Shown one piece after another: positions 59,168 to 64,000 of a stretch of DNA of 64,000 nucleotides; within the stretch, counting starts at the first letter, position 1; every line of letters starts with the position of its first letter. Position numbers and translations under genes: made by a program. Below the pieces are notes generated by a model. That model did no database searches, had not been told where the DNA came from, and was given only the letters and a program-made list of their open reading frames with translations. This DNA comes from Steromphala cineraria (taxonomy: Eukaryota > Mollusca > Gastropoda > Trochida > Trochidae), in contig OU744727.1 in the NCBI GenBank assembly GCA_916613615.1, forward strand, positions 3,936,593 to 4,000,592, in the 5' to 3' direction.

Positions 59168-59454
59168 GTTACATGCACAGTCTAAGTAAACCTAGCCTAA
59201 ATAATACTCGCTATACTCCCATACTGAGTCTAGCTAGGTGTAGTTAGGGCTCGCGTCAGCCGACTTATCGAATTGATAAATCAGAGCTCGGCTTACCATG
59301 CTGCAATAGTCTCTGCTTTCGCTGATATAACGTTGGAGGGTCATAGATCGCCGAAAGATCGGCTAACACGACCTCTTACTGTATCTCGCGAGACTCAGTA
59401 CGGGAGTATAGCGAGTATTATTGAGGCTAGGTTTACGTAGACTGGTTACATGCA
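59168..59454. mobile_element. Mutator-like MITE copy 2 with perfect 10-bp target duplication
   Basis: The 267-bp element 59178-59444 starts CAGTCTAAGTAAACCTAGCC and ends with its near inverted copy. It is flanked by a perfect GTTACATGCA at 59168-59177 and 59445-59454. The inside (GGCTCGCGTCAGCCGACTTA, TCGGCTTACCATGC) matches copy 1 in inverted orientation. The TIRs extend about 50 bp. Confidence 0.85.
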
Positions 59455-59631
59455 ATTTTGGAAAGACAGATAGGACCTAAGGAGTCAAAGAAAATTGGAT
59501 GTGTAATCCTGGCTCCTTACCAAGTAGTATGTCTGCTTTTGGAAAATTAAACCTGTTATGTTTTAAAAATTTATTGAGGGAATTAATATTTCCATACATA
59601 TAATACAGTAACGTCATTTAGGTATAGATCA

Positions 59632-59800
59632 AACATAGACTAACATTTAGTCCCTGACAAAAAGAGTTCTTTACTTTATTTGAAATAAAAACAACAGTTA
59701 ATCAAATACCTAAAGCTGAGGCATCTAGACTTTAAAATATCTTCTAGACTAAGAAGGGTTGTTTAAGTTTTCTTTACTTCAGGGTCTGGATAATAGACTA
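59632..59800 (+). repeat. Interspersed repeat family B, diverged copy
   Basis: Shares CATAGACTAACATTTAGT and CAGGGTCTGGATAATAGACT with family B copies at both ends of the window. The middle is diverged. Confidence 0.45.
59675..59680 (-). terminator. Candidate poly(A) signal for the HTH/zinc-finger gene
   Basis: AATAAA on the minus strand about 500 nt past the stop. I saw no closer AATAAA. The second Mutator-like MITE lies just beyond, at 59178-59444. Confidence 0.3.
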
Positions 59801-60177
59801 GATCAAACAGTAGGTCATGACATTGTTGTTCAGGAATTGTTGTTTTCATGTTTTCATCTCTTTGAAATTATACAAATGATACTATTTCAAAGACGTAATC
59901 TAAGCTATTTATCATTATTTTGATTTGTTTTTGGCACATGTGTTCACTAAACATTTTGGCACGATAGTAAAACTGGTAACATAACTTCTCATATCATCAA
60001 TGATTCAAATCAAATTAAATAGATGATTTAGAATGCATTGAATTATCTTCTCAAAAACTTTGGCAATATGATTTATCCACAAACATAAATAACTTATGTA
60101 TTCATTTCCTAATTAAATATCAAATATAACAAATAATCTAAAGACAACATATCAATTCATTCAGTAAAATAACCATC

Positions 60178-61200
60178 TCATTCATCTTCAATTGGTTCCT
60201 GCTTAATGTCAGCCACAACAAACTCATCAGAAATCTCCTTGTCATCTTTAACATTCGATCGTGACTCATCTCTATAATCATCCATATGTTCTTCTTTTAC
60301 TTCCACAAATTCTTCACTATGACTTGTGCCAGCTTTGAGTTCTGCTGTGTCTCCCTTTTGGTGATCTTCATCCAACACAGATTCATCTTCATCTTTAAAA
60401 TCAATTTTGGACGAATCATCCAGATCATCTTCAGATCTTAATTTTGTAAAAGACAAAGAATCATTTTCAGTAAATCTTTCTTCATCAGATTCACTATCTG
60501 TTGTTTCCCCCAACCAACTACCATCGTTCAGCTGTTCGTATTTTCGTCTCGCCTTCTTTAATATATCAATACCTTCAAATATCGGCACTGCCTGTGCTTT
60601 TGTGGGTTGGATATTTATTGGTCTCGGAATGTTTCCGTCCTTGTCTCTGTGAACTCTCATGTGATGGTGAAGATTGCCGGCAGATCTGCAAGCGTGGTCG
60701 CAGAGGTGACACTTATGTGGTCTTTCTCCTGTGTGAGTTCGAATGTGAGTTGTCATCGTCCCCATATCAGCAAATCCTCGAGCACAATACTCACAAATAT
60801 AGGGTTTCTCTCCTGTGTGGCAGCGTAAATGTCTTTTTAAACTTGAGTTGTTGGAGAATCCACGACCACATTGATCACACTGATAGCGTTTTTGTGCGCT
60901 GTGGACTTGAATATGATTTTTAAGTCCATGATAACGGTTAAATGTTTTCCCACACTCTGTACATACAAATGATCTTTTCTGACCAACACATTCAAACCAA
61001 GAGCTTTCTGCCATAAGGGGGATCTTTGGTCGTCCTGACCTTGGCCTGTCCTCGGTGGAACCTGTTTCATTGTGTCTTTTGATTAGGCGTTGAATTGTAC
61101 TGTGGGAAGTGTTCATTATTTTGGCAACTTCCCTCAGAGACTTCCCGTTCTTTATCAATTCCGTCACCTCCAACCTCTCTGCTTTGGATAAGCGTGGCAT
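60178..61200 (-). CDS. Tc1-type HTH fused to four C2H2 zinc fingers
   Basis: A single large exon encodes 340 aa from ATG at 61200 to TGA at 60180-60178. Residues 1-60 are a Tc1/mariner-transposase-type helix-turn-helix (MPRLSKAERLEVTELIKNGK, then EVAKIMNTSHSTIQRLIKRH) followed by the AT-hook-like linker RPRSGRPK. Four C2H2 fingers follow at C80/C83/H96/H100, C108/C111/H124/H128, C136/C139/H152/H156 and C164/C167/H180/H184, with TGEKP/TGERP linkers between 2-3 and 3-4. Residues 232-340 are acidic, with SUMO-consensus VKEE and IKQEP. It is probably a nuclear DNA-binding regulator (inference). A splice acceptor (TTTATCTTTTCAG) ends at 61214, so there is at least one upstream, probably non-coding, exon. 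The second transposase HTH and the catalytic core are absent. No specific orthologue recognised. Confidence 0.9.
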   Translation of the reverse strand: MPRLSKAERLEVTELIKNGKSLREVAKIMNTSHSTIQRLIKRHNETGSTEDRPRSGRPKIPLMAESSWFECVGQKRSFVCTECGKTFNRYHGLKNHIQVHSAQKRYQCDQCGRGFSNNSSLKRHLRCHTGEKPYICEYCARGFADMGTMTTHIRTHTGERPHKCHLCDHACRSAGNLHHHMRVHRDKDGNIPRPINIQPTKAQAVPIFEGIDILKKARRKYEQLNDGSWLGETTDSESDEERFTENDSLSFTKLRSEDDLDDSSKIDFKDEDESVLDEDHQKGDTAELKAGTSHSEEFVEVKEEHMDDYRDESRSNVKDDKEISDEFVVADIKQEPIEDE

Positions 61201-61213
61201 TTCAATTGTCAAA

Positions 61214-61226
61214 CTGAAAAGATAAA
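61214..61226 (-). promoter_or_regulatory. Splice acceptor before the HTH/zinc-finger exon
   Basis: The pyrimidine-rich TTTATCTTTTCAG ends at 61214. The exon then reads TTTGACAATTGAA before the ATG at 61200. The partner donor was not identified; GTAAGT-type candidates on the minus strand occur near 61490, 62296 and 63130. Confidence 0.5.
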
Positions 61227-64000
61227 CAATTAATTTATATGCATTGAGAACTTATTTAAAGCACAAGCTTTTTGAATAATATTTGGATTTTACATGTATA
61301 GTAAACATATTTAATTTTAGTTGCAAGGTATATGGTAATTCAATTTTATGACCATTGCGACTTTCAAATGTAACAACTAATAATTAAGTAAGGACGATTT
61401 GAAACCAATTACCATGTACGTTACTGCGTATAAAATTAGTTGAAAATGACATTTTTGGTATTAAATAAATTAGAATGTTTTTTAAATGTCACTTACTGTA
61501 AAATATTAATTTCGCTTCAGTTTCTATGTCTAGGCAAGCTTGATACTAATTTTCCGGTTAAGATTTCACGTTCGATTATGTGTCATTCCCAGGCAATTTC
61601 GTTTTTAAATTTTCTTTTTGATGTATACATAATTATTTTTCTCAGTATCTGTCAACAAAAGAACTCTTCAGTATCAGAGTAGTCTGCCCTTGATTCAGCT
61701 TTCCACCGCTTGGGGATGACTCAGGTAGATGGTTTCGTAACCAAACCAAACTCGTGTCATTAGATAGCCCTGAGAACTCGAACCCCTTGCCAACGAGAAG
61801 AACAATATGGCATAATTCATTGAAACCAGGGACCATCCATACATACGTATATGTGTATATAATGTCACTTTTGAAACTTTAAAATGGAACATGTATCAGC
61901 AGTCCTCAATCCTCTTTCTTAAATATGTTGTCATTTCCACAACTTGTGGACCAAACTTCCGAAGCCATTAGGCTTATCTCTTTGAAAATTTGGTTTGTGG
62001 AAGCATTATCATGCGATGTGGTGTCTTTGTGGGGGGCCTTTCGAATTATTTCTTTTGTTAGTTTGGTTTACATAAAATTTAACACTTTTGAAAATTAGCC
62101 ATAAAACAATGAAAAATACGAAGTTTTTGTCAGAATTCGTCTAGATATGTTTGTCTTAACCAAAACGTTTTCTCAGGGTTGTCTAAATGTACGTGCATGC
62201 CTAATGGTCTAAGTGGTCCCTTTGTTATTAAGTTTAGCATGTCATCCCAATTCACAATGATAAACCTAAGAGTTAAGTAAAGATGTTTTATTGTCACTTA
62301 CACCATAAAATGCTAGTCAGAACTGCAAACCATATTTTAAAAACAATTAATTAAAATCTGTTGGGAAAAATGGTATTTATATCTTCTTACTGTATGTTTT
62401 CATAGCTGTCTTTGATAAGTGTGTATTATAAAAGAAATCAACACGCATCTCTGATCAGTTGCATCATTATATTGAAAATACATAATAATTTACCCCAATT
62501 CACAAACGAAATTCAGCTTTAAAGGGGCAGTAGCACGTTTTTAGGGGAAATATAAGGTGATGTCAGGAAAATGAAAATGTACGGTTCCAATTAAAAGACA
62601 ATGCATTTAAACTAAAAAAAGCAGTTATAATTTAAAGATATGATGTAAAGTTTAGCCATGCGATTCCTTTTTCTTACCCAAAATGAATAAAAGGTGTTCA
62701 CACAAAATGGCCGCCCATGGATTTTAGGTGAATCCTCATACTTTGTCCTCTGACTATGGATAATTGGTTTGTGTTATGAGATTTTTGACACTATCAAAAT
62801 AATACATTTAGCATTAACGTAAAATTATCAGTGACATTTTTTAGATATAAACTTAACCAAAAAATGTGCTACTGCCCCTTTAAAGGTATTTATTAGAAAT
62901 ATTACTAGTAAAAACTCAAAATATTCATTTATCATAAAGGGGCCAATAAGTCGATCTTAATTTGCGATTTTAATTAACAAATAATATAATTGTTCTAATT
63001 TGATGATGATTCATGTATTTAAGAACAGACAAGGCGAAATTTAATTTATATTAAATATACAGTAGAGAATTGGCAAACGCGATTTTTACGTTATGTTAGC
63101 ACTTCTAGTAAACCAATAAAAATTCAATACTTACATAACGCAGTGCTTTAAGCTTTTACTTTTATAACGCTGAATTACATTTCTTTTCAAAGATAAACTT
63201 TAATTCGGTAGTTATGATATCTTAAAACCAATTTTGAAAGTGAATTTCAACACGCAGCTATTTAAATTCAACACGAAAAATTGTAATTTTGCAATATACT
63301 GGTTAACCCGCAACTCCAAAAGCCAAATTTAATATATTGAATTTAGTGGCCAGAAACTCCTTTCTTGTTTAGATAGATTAAATTGATGCAAACAAATTAT
63401 CTCTTTGACTTGAGCATCATATCAAATACTTCCCTATCCTGACATACCATTCAATCAATATCTACTACATTTAGCAAGAGCCACTTTACAGTGTATACTA
63501 TAGTACTCACGGAAATAGAAATAAAATGCTTTTTGTCGATTATTTCTTTATTTGAAACCAACTGAATATTTTCATTCTAAATATTAATTCACGATGGTTT
63601 TTCCAAACTTTTGTTTCAGACAGTTTTTGTAAAATCCCACGAAATATATGAATTTACAGGAGAGAAAAACGTGTCATTTTCACCCATCGAAATTATTTCA
63701 AAGTCAAAATGTATGTTTCTGATGCAAGCTATAATATGTAAATGATCTGTAATCTCAGTACCGTCTGTTAAAATACATTGTTTAATATACAATAAAGTTA
63801 TAATACGTTATGTCCTCTACTTTTTCTATTTTATATCATTTAAAAAATCATAAAATAGTTGAAAAATAACGTGGTTTCATTTAAGTTTACAGACATAAAC
63901 GCGTGTTACAAACTACTATTCTTACGAGTTCATTCATTACTTCTGTTGTCAATTGCAGAGTTGCTTTGACAACGCACGTGTAACAGCAAATTTAGGCGAA
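61227..64000. other. Upstream region/first intron of the HTH/zinc-finger gene
   Basis: AT-rich, with the TTAA MITE at 62517-62885. Several GTAAGT donors on the minus strand could start the intron that ends at 61214, but none is compelling. A CACGTG E-box is near 63976. No further exon identified. Confidence 0.45.
62517..62885. mobile_element. TTAA-flanked MITE, full copy
   Basis: A 369-bp element has near-perfect TIRs, CTTTAAAGGGGCAGTAGCAC at the left and its reverse complement at the right, then an A/T-rich TTTTT extension. TTAA is at both ends, as in piggyBac- or Kolobok-type insertions; the palindromic end makes the duplication ambiguous. There is no ORF. It lies upstream of the HTH/zinc-finger gene. 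Confidence 0.8.

Larger units (their letters stand above)
58223..60177. other. Downstream region of the HTH/zinc-finger gene
   Basis: Includes the Mutator-like MITE copy 2 (59178-59444), a family B fragment (59632-59800) and the candidate poly(A) signal at 59675. 58223-59160 is AT-rich with nothing else seen. Confidence 0.5.

Noticed and set aside
60407..60923. Plus-strand frames of 81 and 140 codons
   Set aside because: They are shadows of the zinc-finger gene on the opposite strand.
61210..61212. TTG four codons upstream as the start of the HTH/zinc-finger protein
   Set aside because: The ATG at 61200 gives the usual MPRLS start of such HTH domains, and a splice acceptor lies immediately upstream of the TTG.

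Overview
The window is eukaryotic and clearly AT-rich. It has spliced genes with GT/AG introns, large introns, and many small transposon-derived repeats. The conserved genes are animal genes. The repeats (ACGG-rich tails, motifs such as GGGAGATAACT, MITE-like insertions with TIRs) resemble those of marine molluscs, probably a bivalve. The mollusc call is inference. No prokaryotic, viral or CRISPR features were seen.

All recognised genes are on the minus strand. (1) A complete NUDT6-type Nudix hydrolase was rebuilt from six exons between 46099 and 9410. Every splice phase fits, the product is 297 aa, and the Nudix box is canonical. The catalytic half of that box lies in a 48-bp exon (37117-37164), which is followed by a 27.4-kb last intron. 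(2) A four-coding-exon gene (51091-53404, plus a likely 5' UTR exon ending at 54853) encodes a 173-aa protein I do not recognise. (3) A large exon at 60178-61200 encodes a 340-aa protein. It joins a Tc1/mariner-type helix-turn-helix to four C2H2 zinc fingers and an acidic tail with SUMO-type motifs. (4) Two dead transposon genes are present: a non-LTR retrotransposon RT fragment (48797-50323) and an internally deleted Tc1-like transposase (56084-56569).

Layout: 1-9400 is intergenic, downstream of NUDT6, with several repeat families. 9410-46099 is NUDT6; its two largest introns hold tandem duplications, a 27-bp minisatellite, a hAT-like MITE and foldbacks. 46100-51090 holds MITE and RT debris. 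51091-55000 is the orphan gene, whose introns carry a near-perfect 148-bp palindrome, a tRNA-like Pol III unit and a Mutator-like MITE. 55000-60170 holds the Tc1 remnant, a repeat block with nuclear-receptor-like half sites, and a second copy of the Mutator-like MITE with intact target duplications. 60178-64000 is the HTH/zinc-finger gene and a TTAA-flanked MITE upstream of it.

The genes do not form an obvious pathway. The strongest leads are the HTH-zinc-finger fusion, the skippable catalytic exon of NUDT6, and the MITE families with visible target-site duplications.
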